In this document: in pieces, positions 15,765-23,565 of the stretch
Numbering within the stretch: position 1 is the first letter of the stretch
Layout of the letters: every line of letters starts with the position of its first letter
NCBI GenBank assembly: GCA_015655195.1
Contig: JAATFM010000052.1
Coordinates: forward strand, 1 to 45,455
Reading direction: 5' to 3'
DNA: 45,455 nucleotides
From: Terriglobales bacterium
GTDB lineage: Bacteria > Acidobacteriota > Terriglobia > Terriglobales > Acidobacteriaceae
Notes under the pieces: generated by a model
Seen by the model: the letters and a program-made list of their open reading frames with translations, nothing else
Databases searched by the model: none
Told to the model about the DNA's origin: nothing
Translations under genes and position numbers: made by a program

Positions 15765-18071
15765 TTATGCGCTTATGCGTTGCGGCTCAACAACAGCGGC
15801 ATCGCCCCACGCGGCGCTGCCTGCCTCCGCATTCTCGATACGCAGGTCGCGCAGGTCGCCGAGCACGCTCGCGGCCCAGCGATAGACGTTGTGCTCCATC
15901 ACATGACGCCTCATGCGGCTCATGCGCTGCCGACGCTCGTCGTACTCCATCTCAAGGCCGCGGTGCATGGCTTCGGCCACGCCGTCGATGTGGTACGGGT
16001 TTACGATCAGCGCCTCGCGCAGTTCCACCGCCGCGCCGGTAAATTTGCTCAGGATCAGCACGCCGTCTTCGTCCGAGCGGGCGGCAATATACTCCTTTGC
16101 CACAAGGTTCATGCCGTCGTGGAGCGAAGTCACGAGGCACAGATCGGCCACGCGATACCATGCGGCAACCTCTTCATGAGAAGCCTGGCGCTCGATCAGC
16201 ACCACGGGCGTCCACTTCTGCGTGCCGAAGCGCGTATTGATGTCGGCGACTTTGTTTTCGACGCGATGGCGCAGCTCGATGTACGTGGGAATGCGGGAGC
16301 GGGTCGGCGCGGCGATCTGCACAAACGTGACGCGCTCGCGCTGCCAGGGATGCTCTTCGAGCAGCCGCTCGAATGCCATGAGGCGCTCCACAATGCCCTT
16401 GGTGTAATCGAGGCGGTCAACGCCAAGAATCACACGCTCTGCGTGCGTGTTGAAGGGGCGCAGCATCTCGTCAAGCGTGGCATGAGCCGTGGCGCGGTCA
16501 TCGTTCATGCCATCCGTGGCAACGCTGATGGGATAGGGGCGCACGGAGGTGAGGTGGCCGCGGCGGCGCGCCGCCATACGCTCGCGGTCCGTCCGCGATT
16601 CCAGTACGCGGTCCACGGTATCGAGAAAGTTGTTGCAGTGCAGCGGAATGTGGAAGCCAATGAGATCCGCTCCCAGCAGGCCGTCAAGCAGCTCAGCCTG
16701 CCACGGGCAGATGCCGAAAGCCTCCGGATTGGGCCAGGGAATATGCCAGAAGATCGCGACGCGCGCATCGGGCCGCGCATTCTTGATCAGGCGCGGCAGC
16801 AGCGCAAAGTGATAATCCTGCACAAAGACGAGCGGATTCTCGTTGCCCTCCATCTCATGGAGAAGAGCCTCGGCAAATTTGTGATTGACGGCCTTATACA
16901 TCTCCCAGTCGGAGGCGCGGAAGATGGGGCGCGTGTGCGCAATGTGGCAAAGCGGCCAGATGCCTTCGTTGGCAAAACCGTCGTAGTAGCCGGCCTCTTC
17001 CTCCGCTGAGAGCCAGACGCGGCGCAGCGTGTAGCGCGGGTCGTCGGGCGGCACGCGCACGCGGTCGAACTCATCTACAGTTGCACGATCCTCGCTGCCG
17101 CTGCCGGAAGCCACCCACACGCCATCGGTGGCGCGCAGCACAGGCTCAATCGCGGTAACAAGCCCGCTGGGCGGAACGACGCATACGATTTCTTTCCCCT
17201 GGCGCTGATGCACGTACGGCTCGCGATTGGAAACGACGAAGAGGCGGCCATTTGCCTCGCCATCCGCAGAACGCTGGCGGATGTGTGCGACAAACCGCTC
17301 GGCCGTCCAGAGGCTCTCTCCGGCCTCGCGGAGACGCGCCTCTGTGGCCGCAGCAGCTCGGGCCTCCTTGAGGCTTTCGCTCATGTTCTCCACTTCGCGC
17401 GCGAGGGGTTTGAAGAGGCTCAGGTCTGATGTCGAAGCACCGTCCACATGGCCGAGGCGCAGTCGGCGCAGGCGCTCAGCCAGGCGATTCGCCGGGCGTG
17501 TGAGCAGCCAGCTCACCATCAGCGCCGTAACGCCGGCAATCAGAATGACCGTAGCGGTGACGCGCCAAATGGTATGCTTCCACACCACCGCGCTGTCGGC
17601 GCGAATCGCGTTGGCGTCTTCCAGGATGACAAGCACGCCGGCAAGGTTGCCGTTGGCGTAGAGCGGCACCGCCTCCTCAAGCCAGTCCGAGCTGCCCGTG
17701 TGGCTGAAGAGAGAAGAATTGTTTCCCCGCTTGAGCGCGGTCTGGATGGGACCGGGCCGGATGGAATAAAGCATCGCGGCAGCCCCGGAGGAAGCGACCA
17801 GATTATCCTTGGCGTCGTAGAGCGCCACGGCAAGCGCGGAGCCATGCCGGTTGAGAATCGACGCGAGGACCGAAGACGCGGAACCCTGCGGATCGGAGAT
17901 AGCCTGTTCCAGAGCAGGCTGCATTCCGGCGCCGAGCGAGGCGGCGCGACGCTCCAGCTCTACACGGAGGATATGTTTGTGCGCCAGCACCTCAAAGTAC
18001 GTGGACGCAAGCGAAACTACTGTGACGCTCAAAACAAGGGCGAGAATCAACCGCAAACGAAAAGAACTCAT
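15765..18071 (-). CDS. otsA: Membrane sensor/HAMP fused to trehalose-6-phosphate synthase
   Basis: A 768-residue fusion. The N-terminal quarter looks like a receptor: TM1 at about 6-24, an extracytoplasmic domain at about 25-165 (contains ALAVALYDAKDNLVASSG and WLEEAVPLYANGNLAGVLVI, a PAS/Cache-like fold by appearance), TM2 at 169-190, and a HAMP-like segment with helix 191-245 (SWLLTRPANRLAERLRRL). From about 276 it is a complete GT20 trehalose-6-phosphate synthase: FVVSNREPYVH (glucose 6-phosphate site), VFVQDYHFALLPRLI, HIPWPNPEAF, LGVDRLDYTKGI (UDP-glucose site) and SLHDGMNLVAKEYIA. The enzyme joins UDP-glucose and glucose 6-phosphate. Usual OtsA is about 450-480 residues. GGAGG lies 6 bases before ATG. 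Upstream of otsB. Confidence 0.92.
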   Translation of the reverse strand: MSSFRLRLILALVLSVTVVSLASTYFEVLAHKHILRVELERRAASLGAGMQPALEQAISDPQGSASSVLASILNRHGSALAVALYDAKDNLVASSGAAAMLYSIRPGPIQTALKRGNNSSLFSHTGSSDWLEEAVPLYANGNLAGVLVILEDANAIRADSAVVWKHTIWRVTATVILIAGVTALMVSWLLTRPANRLAERLRRLRLGHVDGASTSDLSLFKPLAREVENMSESLKEARAAAATEARLREAGESLWTAERFVAHIRQRSADGEANGRLFVVSNREPYVHQRQGKEIVCVVPPSGLVTAIEPVLRATDGVWVASGSGSEDRATVDEFDRVRVPPDDPRYTLRRVWLSAEEEAGYYDGFANEGIWPLCHIAHTRPIFRASDWEMYKAVNHKFAEALLHEMEGNENPLVFVQDYHFALLPRLIKNARPDARVAIFWHIPWPNPEAFGICPWQAELLDGLLGADLIGFHIPLHCNNFLDTVDRVLESRTDRERMAARRRGHLTSVRPYPISVATDGMNDDRATAHATLDEMLRPFNTHAERVILGVDRLDYTKGIVERLMAFERLLEEHPWQRERVTFVQIAAPTRSRIPTYIELRHRVENKVADINTRFGTQKWTPVVLIERQASHEEVAAWYRVADLCLVTSLHDGMNLVAKEYIAARSDEDGVLILSKFTGAAVELREALIVNPYHIDGVAEAMHRGLEMEYDERRQRMSRMRRHVMEHNVYRWAASVLGDLRDLRIENAEAGSAAWGDAAVVEPQRISA

Positions 18072-18101
18072 CCCAACCCTCCATAAGTTAAATAACAGCA
18101 G

Positions 18102-18121
18102 TCAGGTGAAATCAGGTGAAA
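18102..18121. repeat. Perfect tandem 10-bp repeat in otsA leader
   Basis: TCAGGTGAAA occurs twice head to tail, 31-50 bp upstream of the otsA start codon (TTTCACCTGA twice on the otsA strand). Two half-sites one helical turn apart suit cooperative binding of a regulator; position is at or just downstream of a likely promoter. The region is shared with the divergent mlaE gene 193 bp away. Confidence 0.6.
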
Positions 18122-18127
18122 TAACTA

Positions 18128-18148
18128 CAGCCTAAATATAAGAGGCTG
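18128..18148. repeat. Inverted repeat upstream of otsA
   Basis: CAGCCT (18128-18133) and AGGCTG (18143-18148) flank an AT-rich centre, AAATATAAG. On the minus strand the centre reads CTTATATTT, a possible -10 element for otsA. Confidence 0.35.
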
Positions 18149-18313
18149 CGCAGGGTCAGATCGCGCTTGCCCTTCTTTATTAGACGCATCGGGGCGCTGC
18201 CGCGTTCCCGGAAAAAGACAACACCCACAGAATCAGCGCAGTACACGCGCCGCGCACCTCAGATGCCGCGCCATGCGATATTCTGTCGAGGAAGCGACGC
18301 ATAACATAATCGG

Positions 18314-19084
18314 ATGGCGATGGAAGCGATCGATAGAGCGGCCAAGCAATTCGTGTTGACCGTGCAGGAGTATTCCCTCTTTGCGCTGCGGGCCGTGCTG
18401 AATCTCTTCAGCCCGCCCATCTACTGGTCGGACATTGTTTTGCAGTCCGACATCATCGGCGTGGGCTCGGTGGTGATTGTCATCTTCGCCGGCTTCTTTA
18501 CCGGCGGCGTGCTGGCCGTGCAGTCGGCGGCCACGCTGGCGGCTTTTGGCGCCACGGCGGTAACGGGACAGTTCGTGGCAAAGTCGATGGTCTGCGAGCT
18601 GGGCGCAGTGCTGACCGGCATCATGGTCTCAGGCCGCAATGCCTCGTCCATGGCCAGCGAGTTGGGCTCGATGGTCGTCACCGAACAGATTGACGCCATG
18701 CGCGCCCTCGGCGTGGACCCGATGCGGAAGCTCGTCACGCCGCGCATCACGGCCACAGTGGCGATGCTGTTCTTTCTGACAATCGTGGCCGACTTCTTCG
18801 GTATTCTTGGCGGCGCCGTCGTGACCGTCTTCATGAATGGCCAGAACGGCACGCAGTATTTCTCCATGGCCTACCAGCACCTGAACTTCCATGACATTCT
18901 GCAAGGCCTTGTGAAGCCGTTGATTTTCGGGTTCATCATTGCCACCACCGGCTGCTTCTACGGCATGAGAACCACGGGCGGCACGCAGGGCGTGGGCCGC
19001 TCCACGATTCAGGCCGTCGTATTTTCCTCGGTGCTGATTATTTTTGTGGACCTGCTCATCAGCGTGCTCATGGTGTCGCTCTGA
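18314..19084 (+). CDS. mlaE: MlaE/YrbE-type ABC transporter permease
   Basis: A 256-residue inner-membrane permease of the MlaE (YrbE, DUF140) family. Recognisable parts are the amphipathic N-terminus, VVIVIFAGFFTGGVLAVQSA, the conserved ELGAVLTGIMVSGRNASSMASELGSMVVTEQIDAMRALGVDP coupling region, LVTPRITATVAMLFFLTIVADFFGILGG and a final helix ending in LISVLMVSL. The family moves phospholipids or related lipids between inner and outer membrane together with an MlaF ATPase and an MCE-domain protein. The stop codon overlaps the mlaF start (TGATG). No clear ribosome-binding site is seen before ATG; a second in-frame ATG lies two codons later. Confidence 0.93.
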   Translation: MAMEAIDRAAKQFVLTVQEYSLFALRAVLNLFSPPIYWSDIVLQSDIIGVGSVVIVIFAGFFTGGVLAVQSAATLAAFGATAVTGQFVAKSMVCELGAVLTGIMVSGRNASSMASELGSMVVTEQIDAMRALGVDPMRKLVTPRITATVAMLFFLTIVADFFGILGGAVVTVFMNGQNGTQYFSMAYQHLNFHDILQGLVKPLIFGFIIATTGCFYGMRTTGGTQGVGRSTIQAVVFSSVLIIFVDLLISVLMVSL

Positions 19085-19917
19085 TGAATGAAACGCTCGC
19101 GTCTCCGGTTCATTCCGCCGCATTGGCCGGCGAGCCGGTAGTGGAGTTTCGCGGTGTAACGGTCTCCTTCGGCGGGCCGCCGGTGCTGGAGGAAATCAGC
19201 TTCACCGTTGCGCCGGACGAAACGCGCATTCTGCTTGGGCCGGCGGGGGTGGGCAAAAGCGTGCTGCTCAAAACCGCGAATGGATTGGTGCAGCCGGATA
19301 CCGGAAGCGTGGCGCTCTTCGGCCAGACGATTACCGGCCTGCCAGAGCGGCAATTGTTCCCGGTGCGGGCGCGCACGGGGATGGTCTTTCAGGAGGGCGC
19401 GCTCTTTGACTCGCTCACGGTTCGCGACAACGTGGCTTACCAGCTCATTCAGGAAAAAGTAGACGACGAAGAGATTGATGCGCGCGTGCTGGAGGCGCTC
19501 CGTTTCGTCGGATTGGAGCAGACGTTTTCGCTCTTTCCCGGCAGCCTCTCCGGCGGAATGCGGCGCCGCGTGGCAATTGCGCGTGCGCTGATTAACCGCC
19601 CCGAGCTGCTGCTCTACGACTCTCCCACGGGCGGGCTCGATCCCGTCACTTCAACGACGATCATCGAGCTGGTCCTGAAGCAGCGCGACGTATACAAGAC
19701 GCCATCGCTACTGGTAACGCACCGCCTGCAGGACGCGTTCACGATGTGCACGCACCGCTTCGATGCCGACAAGGGCGCGATGACGCCGCTGCCCGAAGGC
19801 GAGACCGATCACAATACGACCTTCCTGATGCTGAACGAAGGCCGGATGATCTTCGACGGCTCGCTGCACGAGTTGGTAAACAGCAAGGACAAGTTTGTGC
19901 GGGAGTTTCTGGAGTAG
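19084..19917 (+). CDS. mlaF: MlaF-type ABC transporter ATPase, Walker B Glu replaced by Ser
   Basis: A 277-residue ATPase partner of MlaE. Walker A is LLGPAGVGKSVLLK, Q-loop region MVFQEGALFDSLTVRDNV, signature LSGGMRRRVAIARAL, Walker B LLLYDSPTGGLDPVTS, and switch His in LLVTHRLQDAF. The catalytic Glu that normally follows the Walker B Asp is Ser (S180), the Asp and the D-loop being intact. Family knowledge says Glu-to-other changes slow ATP hydrolysis strongly. The gene is translationally coupled to mlaE. The usual next gene, an MCE-domain mlaD, is absent; a vapBC module follows 48 bp later. Confidence 0.92.
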   Translation: MNETLASPVHSAALAGEPVVEFRGVTVSFGGPPVLEEISFTVAPDETRILLGPAGVGKSVLLKTANGLVQPDTGSVALFGQTITGLPERQLFPVRARTGMVFQEGALFDSLTVRDNVAYQLIQEKVDDEEIDARVLEALRFVGLEQTFSLFPGSLSGGMRRRVAIARALINRPELLLYDSPTGGLDPVTSTTIIELVLKQRDVYKTPSLLVTHRLQDAFTMCTHRFDADKGAMTPLPEGETDHNTTFLMLNEGRMIFDGSLHELVNSKDKFVREFLE

Positions 19918-19938
19918 TGTCCGGGATTTTGCCAGGCG

Positions 19939-19964
19939 ATGTATATGCGATGTACGATATACAT
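19939..19964. promoter_or_regulatory. Likely autoregulatory operator of vapBC
   Basis: ATGTATAT (19939-19946) and ATATACAT (19957-19964) form a perfect 8-bp inverted repeat that ends one base before the antitoxin ATG. Ribbon-helix-helix antitoxins bind such palindromes over their own promoters; the AT-rich arms may also contain the -10 element. No Shine-Dalgarno is seen, so translation may be leaderless. Confidence 0.65.
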
Positions 19965-19965
19965 T

Positions 19966-20223
19966 ATGCGGCGGACACAGATTTATCTCGACGAAGATCT
20001 CTGGACAGCGCTCCATGCGCGGGCCAAGACGGAAAAGACCACCATTTCCGAGTTGCTCCGGAAAGCGGCTCGTGAGCGGTATCAATATACGCCGGAACAA
20101 CGTCGAGCAGACATGATGGCTGCCGTTGGGGTATGGAAAAATCGCACCGACCTGCCGGACACTGAGATTTATGTACGCAGTCTTCGCAAGGACACGCGCC
20201 GCCAGAGAATGGGGCTCAATTGA
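19966..20223 (+). CDS. Ribbon-helix-helix antitoxin of a VapBC-type pair
   Basis: An 85-residue CopG/RHH-like antitoxin. The N-terminus RRTQIYLDEDLWTALHARAKTEKTTISELLRKAARE has the beta-strand (TQIYLD) and two helices of a ribbon-helix-helix DNA-binding domain; the C-terminal tail (RTDLPDTEIYVRSLRKDTRRQ) would block the toxin. An upstream in-frame ATG at 19939 exists but lies inside the operator palindrome, so 19966 is preferred. The stop codon overlaps the toxin start by 4 bases. Confidence 0.88.
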   Translation: MRRTQIYLDEDLWTALHARAKTEKTTISELLRKAARERYQYTPEQRRADMMAAVGVWKNRTDLPDTEIYVRSLRKDTRRQRMGLN

Positions 20224-20597
20224 CTGTTCTGCTCGATTCCGACATTGCAATCGAAATCCTGCGCGGGCGCAATCATGCAATCCTGTCAATCTGGCAGGCG
20301 TTGGCCGACTCAGAAGCAAACGTCTTTTATTCCTCCGTGACGGCCACTGAGGTTTGGGGAGGCGCATTTCCCGAGGAATTTCCGTTTATTCAGCGCTTCT
20401 TCCGCCCGCTTATCTGTCTTCCGCCGGACTATGAGACCGGCTATCACGCAGGAGAGTTGCTGCGCCAATACCGGAAGAGCCACAGCCTGGAAGTTCCTGA
20501 CGCAATAATTGCGGCGGCCGCCATCCAGCACGACGCAGCGCTGTGGACACGCAACCGCAAGCACTATCCCATGCCGCAAATCACGTTCTACGCCTGA
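20220..20597 (+). CDS. vapC: PIN-domain toxin (VapC-type)
   Basis: A 125-residue PIN-domain ribonuclease, the toxin of the preceding antitoxin. Acidic active-site residues are seen as D6 and D8 in VLLDSDIAIEIL, the Glu in VTATEVWGGA, and the Asp in EVPDAIIAAAAIQHDAALWTRNRKHY. VapC toxins cut specific RNAs, often initiator tRNA or rRNA; the target here is unknown. It starts at TTG overlapping the antitoxin stop (TTGA), ensuring coupling. The PIN core is complete, so the module looks intact. Confidence 0.88.
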   Translation: MTVLLDSDIAIEILRGRNHAILSIWQALADSEANVFYSSVTATEVWGGAFPEEFPFIQRFFRPLICLPPDYETGYHAGELLRQYRKSHSLEVPDAIIAAAAIQHDAALWTRNRKHYPMPQITFYA

Positions 20598-20670
20598 GTC
20601 GCACGCCTTCCACCGCTGCCCTGCACTCTGCTAGCCTTGCCCTTCGGGAATCTTCTTCGATTGCAGGTGC

Positions 20671-21867
20671 ATGATGGGATTTAAATTTCAGGGCGTGGAT
20701 TTTCTTCATCTCGATGCGGGATTGAGCGAAGACGAGCTGCTGGTCCGCAAAACAGCGCGGGATTTTGTCGAGGACAATCTGGTTCCAATCATCGAGGAGT
20801 GCTTTCGCGAGGGGCGCTTTCCGCGCGAGCTGGTACCGGTGATGGGCGAGCTTGGTTTCTTCGGCGCGAACCTCAAAGGCTACGGCTGCGCTGGAATGTC
20901 GAATGTCGAGTACGGCCTGGTGATGCAGGAACTGGAGCGCGGCGACTCCGGCTTTCGCAGCTTTGTGAGCGTGCAGTCGGCGCTGGTAATGTATCCGATC
21001 TACACCTTCGGCTCCGAAGAGCAGAAAAATACATGGCTGCCCGCCTTGGCAAAGGGCGAGAAGCTCGGCTGCTTCGGGTTGACGGAACCGGGCTTCGGCT
21101 CGAACCCCGGCGGCATGACGACGACGGCGCGCAAGTCGGGCGACGAGTACGTTCTGAATGGCGAAAAGATGTGGATCACCTCCGGCTCAATTGCCGATGT
21201 GGCCATCATCTGGGCCAAAGTGCAAGGCAGTACTGGGCAAGACGAAGAGAATCGAGTTCGCGGCTTTTTGGTAGAAACAGACAGGCCGGGATTCTCCGCG
21301 CATGACGTGCATGGAAAGTGGTCGCTGCGCGCCTCGGTGACAAGCGGCCTCTCGCTTCAGGATGTGCGCGTTCCCACGGCAAACCTGCTGCCCGGCACCG
21401 GTGGCCTCAAAAGCCCGCTGATGTGTCTGAATCAAGCGCGGTACGGCATCAGTTGGGGCGCGATTGGCACGGCGATGGATTGCTACTCCAACGCACTGCA
21501 ATACGCGAAAGCAAGAAAGCAATTCCACGACCAGCCGATTGCCAGCCACCAGCTTGTGCAAGAAAAGCTGGTGTGGATGGTAAGCGAAATCTCGAAAGCG
21601 CAACTGCTGAGCCTGCACGTCGGACGGCTCAAGGATGCGGGCACCGTGGGCCACGAACACATCTCACTGGCCAAGCGGAACAACGTGTGGATGGCGCTTG
21701 AAACAGCGCGGATGGCGCGCGACATTCTCGGCGCAAACGGCATCACGGAAGATTACCCGATCATGCGCCACAGCATGAACCTCGAATCCGTGAAGACCTA
21801 CGAAGGCACACACGACATTCACGCGCTGATCCTGGGCCAGCACATCACAGGAATCGGCGCATTCTAG
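20671..21867 (+). CDS. gcdH: Glutaryl-CoA dehydrogenase-like acyl-CoA dehydrogenase
   Basis: A 398-residue FAD flavoenzyme. It shows ERGDSGFRSFVSVQSALVMYPIYTFGSEEQ and LGCFGLTEPGFGSNPGGM, the pattern of glutaryl-CoA dehydrogenases (Arg in GFRS binds the glutaryl carboxylate), plus LNGEKMWITSGSIADVAIIWAK and the catalytic base E378 in KTYEGTHDIHALILGQHITGIGAF. Glutaryl-CoA dehydrogenase oxidises and decarboxylates glutaryl-CoA to crotonyl-CoA in lysine/tryptophan breakdown. The usual NSGSDPSSM loop is FGSNPGGM here, so substrate range may differ slightly. ATG codons at 20671 and 20674 are both possible; AGG lies 4 or 7 bases upstream. It stands alone with no catabolic neighbours. Confidence 0.88.
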   Translation: MMGFKFQGVDFLHLDAGLSEDELLVRKTARDFVEDNLVPIIEECFREGRFPRELVPVMGELGFFGANLKGYGCAGMSNVEYGLVMQELERGDSGFRSFVSVQSALVMYPIYTFGSEEQKNTWLPALAKGEKLGCFGLTEPGFGSNPGGMTTTARKSGDEYVLNGEKMWITSGSIADVAIIWAKVQGSTGQDEENRVRGFLVETDRPGFSAHDVHGKWSLRASVTSGLSLQDVRVPTANLLPGTGGLKSPLMCLNQARYGISWGAIGTAMDCYSNALQYAKARKQFHDQPIASHQLVQEKLVWMVSEISKAQLLSLHVGRLKDAGTVGHEHISLAKRNNVWMALETARMARDILGANGITEDYPIMRHSMNLESVKTYEGTHDIHALILGQHITGIGAF

Positions 21868-21960
21868 CCGCTAACTTGCTGACTCGCTTCCACGCGCAGC
21901 GTGGCTAACTCGCTAACATTAAGCGCCCACCCATTGCAGCCACGACTCCTCAGAGGAGTC
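21868..21960. repeat. Octamer arrays and hairpins after gcdH
   Basis: Two bases after the gcdH stop, octamers GCTAACTT-GCTGACTC-GCTT (21870-21889) are followed by the hairpin CCACGC-GCA-GCGTGG (21890-21904) and by GCTAACTC-GCTAACAT (21904-21919), same orientation as the left array. A second hairpin GACTCCT-CAG-AGGAGTC lies at 21944-21960. Neither hairpin has a T-tract. Confidence 0.7.
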
Positions 21961-22006
21961 AAGTGTCGAAATCCCTTAGCTTTCTATCGACAAGCCAATA
22001 GCAATG

Positions 22007-22028
22007 CGGCATAGTCGTAACTATGCCG
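22007..22028. promoter_or_regulatory. Hairpin enclosing the amidohydrolase start codon
   Basis: CGGCATAGT (22007-22015), loop CGTA, and ACTATGCCG (22020-22028) make a perfect 9-bp stem whose right arm includes the ATG at 22023-22025. No Shine-Dalgarno is seen upstream. It may act as an RNA structure controlling initiation or as a DNA operator across the start codon. Confidence 0.6.
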
Positions 22029-23321
22029 ACACTTTCTCCTATCGCTCGCTGCATTGCTTTGACTGCTCCTCTGGCATTTTGCACGGCCCTATTTGCAAGC
22101 CAGCAGCCTGCCGATCCGCCGATTGTGCTCCACGCGGCGCGGCTGCTTGAAGTGGACACAGGCAAGGTTCTCGCTCCGGGCGAAGTGCTTATTGAAGGCG
22201 AGCGGATTCGCGCAGTGGGCTCCGCTGTCGAGCATCCGGCAGGCGCAAAGATGATCGATCTGGGCGATGCAACGCTGATGCCGGGGATGATTGACGCGCA
22301 CGTACACCTGTTTCTACATCCCGGCGCGGAGGACTTGCAGACCGTCGAGGAATCCGTGCCGTGGCGTGTGATTCTGGCCGAGCAGGCGGCAAAAGCCGAC
22401 CTGATGGCCGGATTCACAGCCGAGCGCGACATGGGAACCGAAGGTGCTGGCTCTGCCGATACTGCGATACGCGATGCGATTAACAAGGGGTTGATTCCCG
22501 GCCCGCGGATGCGTGTGAGCGGCAATGCGATCAGCGTGCTGGGCGGGCATGAGGACGCAATCCATTTCAATCCGGCGGAGCATATCTCCTCGAACGCGGA
22601 CTATGCGAACAATACCGCGGAGCTTGTCGAGACCATTCGCCGGCAACTGAAGGAAGGCGCGGACTTCATCAAGATTTACGAGACCGGAGAGGACAGCCTG
22701 CAGCACGGCGAGTTTCACACAAACTATCAGTACACGCAGGCAGAGCTGGAGACCGCCGTGGCAGAGACAGCACGGATGGGCACGCGCGTGGGCGTACATT
22801 GCGAGGGCGAGCCGGGCGCGCTGTTCGCGGCAAAGGCGGGTGTGGCCTCGATTGACCACGCGGACCAGTTGAGCGACGAAACGATGCGGCTGATGAAAGA
22901 AAAAGGCATCTTCGCCGTGCCAACCTTTGCCATTCAGGAGTATTTTGCCGCTCACGCGGCGAGCGAGGAAGGCGCGCGCAGAGAGCATATGCTGCTGAGC
23001 TACCACGCGTCTCAGTTCAAGAAGCAGATTGCAGCGGGCGTACCTTTCGCGGTCGGCTCTGACGTAGGCCCGTTCCCGCATGGCACACAGGCGCGGGAGC
23101 TGGAGCTGATGGTCGAATACGGAATGAAGCCGCTGGCGGTCCTGCAAGCCGACATGATAAACGGAGCAAAGCTGCTGGACTGGGCCGAGCAGATCGGCGA
23201 GTTAAAGCCCGGCTACTACGCCGATGTGATCGCCGTCGAAGGCAACCCGCTCGAAGACATCAAGGCCGTCGAAAAGGTGAAGTTTGTAATGAAGGGCGGC
23301 GTGGTCGAGAAGCAACCGTAG
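22023..23321 (+). CDS. Secreted metal-dependent amidohydrolase
   Basis: A 432-residue amidohydrolase of the imidazolonepropionase/prolidase-like branch. The N-terminus PIARCIALTAPLAFCTALFASQQ is a signal peptide. The small beta sandwich (VLHAARLLEVDTGKVLAPGEVLIEGERIRAVG) leads into the barrel metal motif LMPGMIDAHVHL, the bridging Lys in GADFIKIYETGED, His in VGVHCEGEPGAL and ASIDHADQLSDETM, and the final Asp in FAVGSDVGPFPHGTQARELELMVEYGM. ADVIAVEGNPLEDIKAVEKVKFVMKGGVV closes the sandwich. Such secreted enzymes act on dipeptides or cyclic amides; the substrate is unknown. The ATG sits inside a perfect hairpin and lacks a Shine-Dalgarno. Confidence 0.92.
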   Translation: MPTLSPIARCIALTAPLAFCTALFASQQPADPPIVLHAARLLEVDTGKVLAPGEVLIEGERIRAVGSAVEHPAGAKMIDLGDATLMPGMIDAHVHLFLHPGAEDLQTVEESVPWRVILAEQAAKADLMAGFTAERDMGTEGAGSADTAIRDAINKGLIPGPRMRVSGNAISVLGGHEDAIHFNPAEHISSNADYANNTAELVETIRRQLKEGADFIKIYETGEDSLQHGEFHTNYQYTQAELETAVAETARMGTRVGVHCEGEPGALFAAKAGVASIDHADQLSDETMRLMKEKGIFAVPTFAIQEYFAAHAASEEGARREHMLLSYHASQFKKQIAAGVPFAVGSDVGPFPHGTQARELELMVEYGMKPLAVLQADMINGAKLLDWAEQIGELKPGYYADVIAVEGNPLEDIKAVEKVKFVMKGGVVEKQP

Positions 23322-23337
23322 CGTCGCTTCCCTGCCG

Positions 23338-23538
23338 TTACTTTCCAGACTTGGCGCGGCTGACTTCGATCTTGTGCAGTGCGCGCGTGTAGCGCTCCGG
23401 CTTGGTCTCGGCCAGCGAGTCTTCCACGCCCTTGCGATAGCCGCCAAGGTAGATGGAGTAGAGAATCGCCAGCGAGCAGCCAATGCCCCAGAAAAATCCG
23501 CAGGCAAGGCCGATCAACGCCGCCGGACCAAAGTTCAT
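23338..23538 (-). CDS. Small membrane protein, unknown function
   Basis: A 66-residue protein with one long hydrophobic segment, PAALIGLACGFFWGIGCSLAILYSIYLGGY (residues about 5-34), and a basic, soluble C-terminal tail (RKGVEDSLAETKPERYTRALHKIEVSRAKSGK). GGAGAA lies about 8 bases before ATG on the minus strand, supporting translation. Convergent with the amidohydrolase gene with a 16-bp gap. No family was recognised. Confidence 0.65.
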   Translation of the reverse strand: MNFGPAALIGLACGFFWGIGCSLAILYSIYLGGYRKGVEDSLAETKPERYTRALHKIEVSRAKSGK

Positions 23539-23565
23539 CGCGCGTTCTCCTCTATGCCGGAACCG

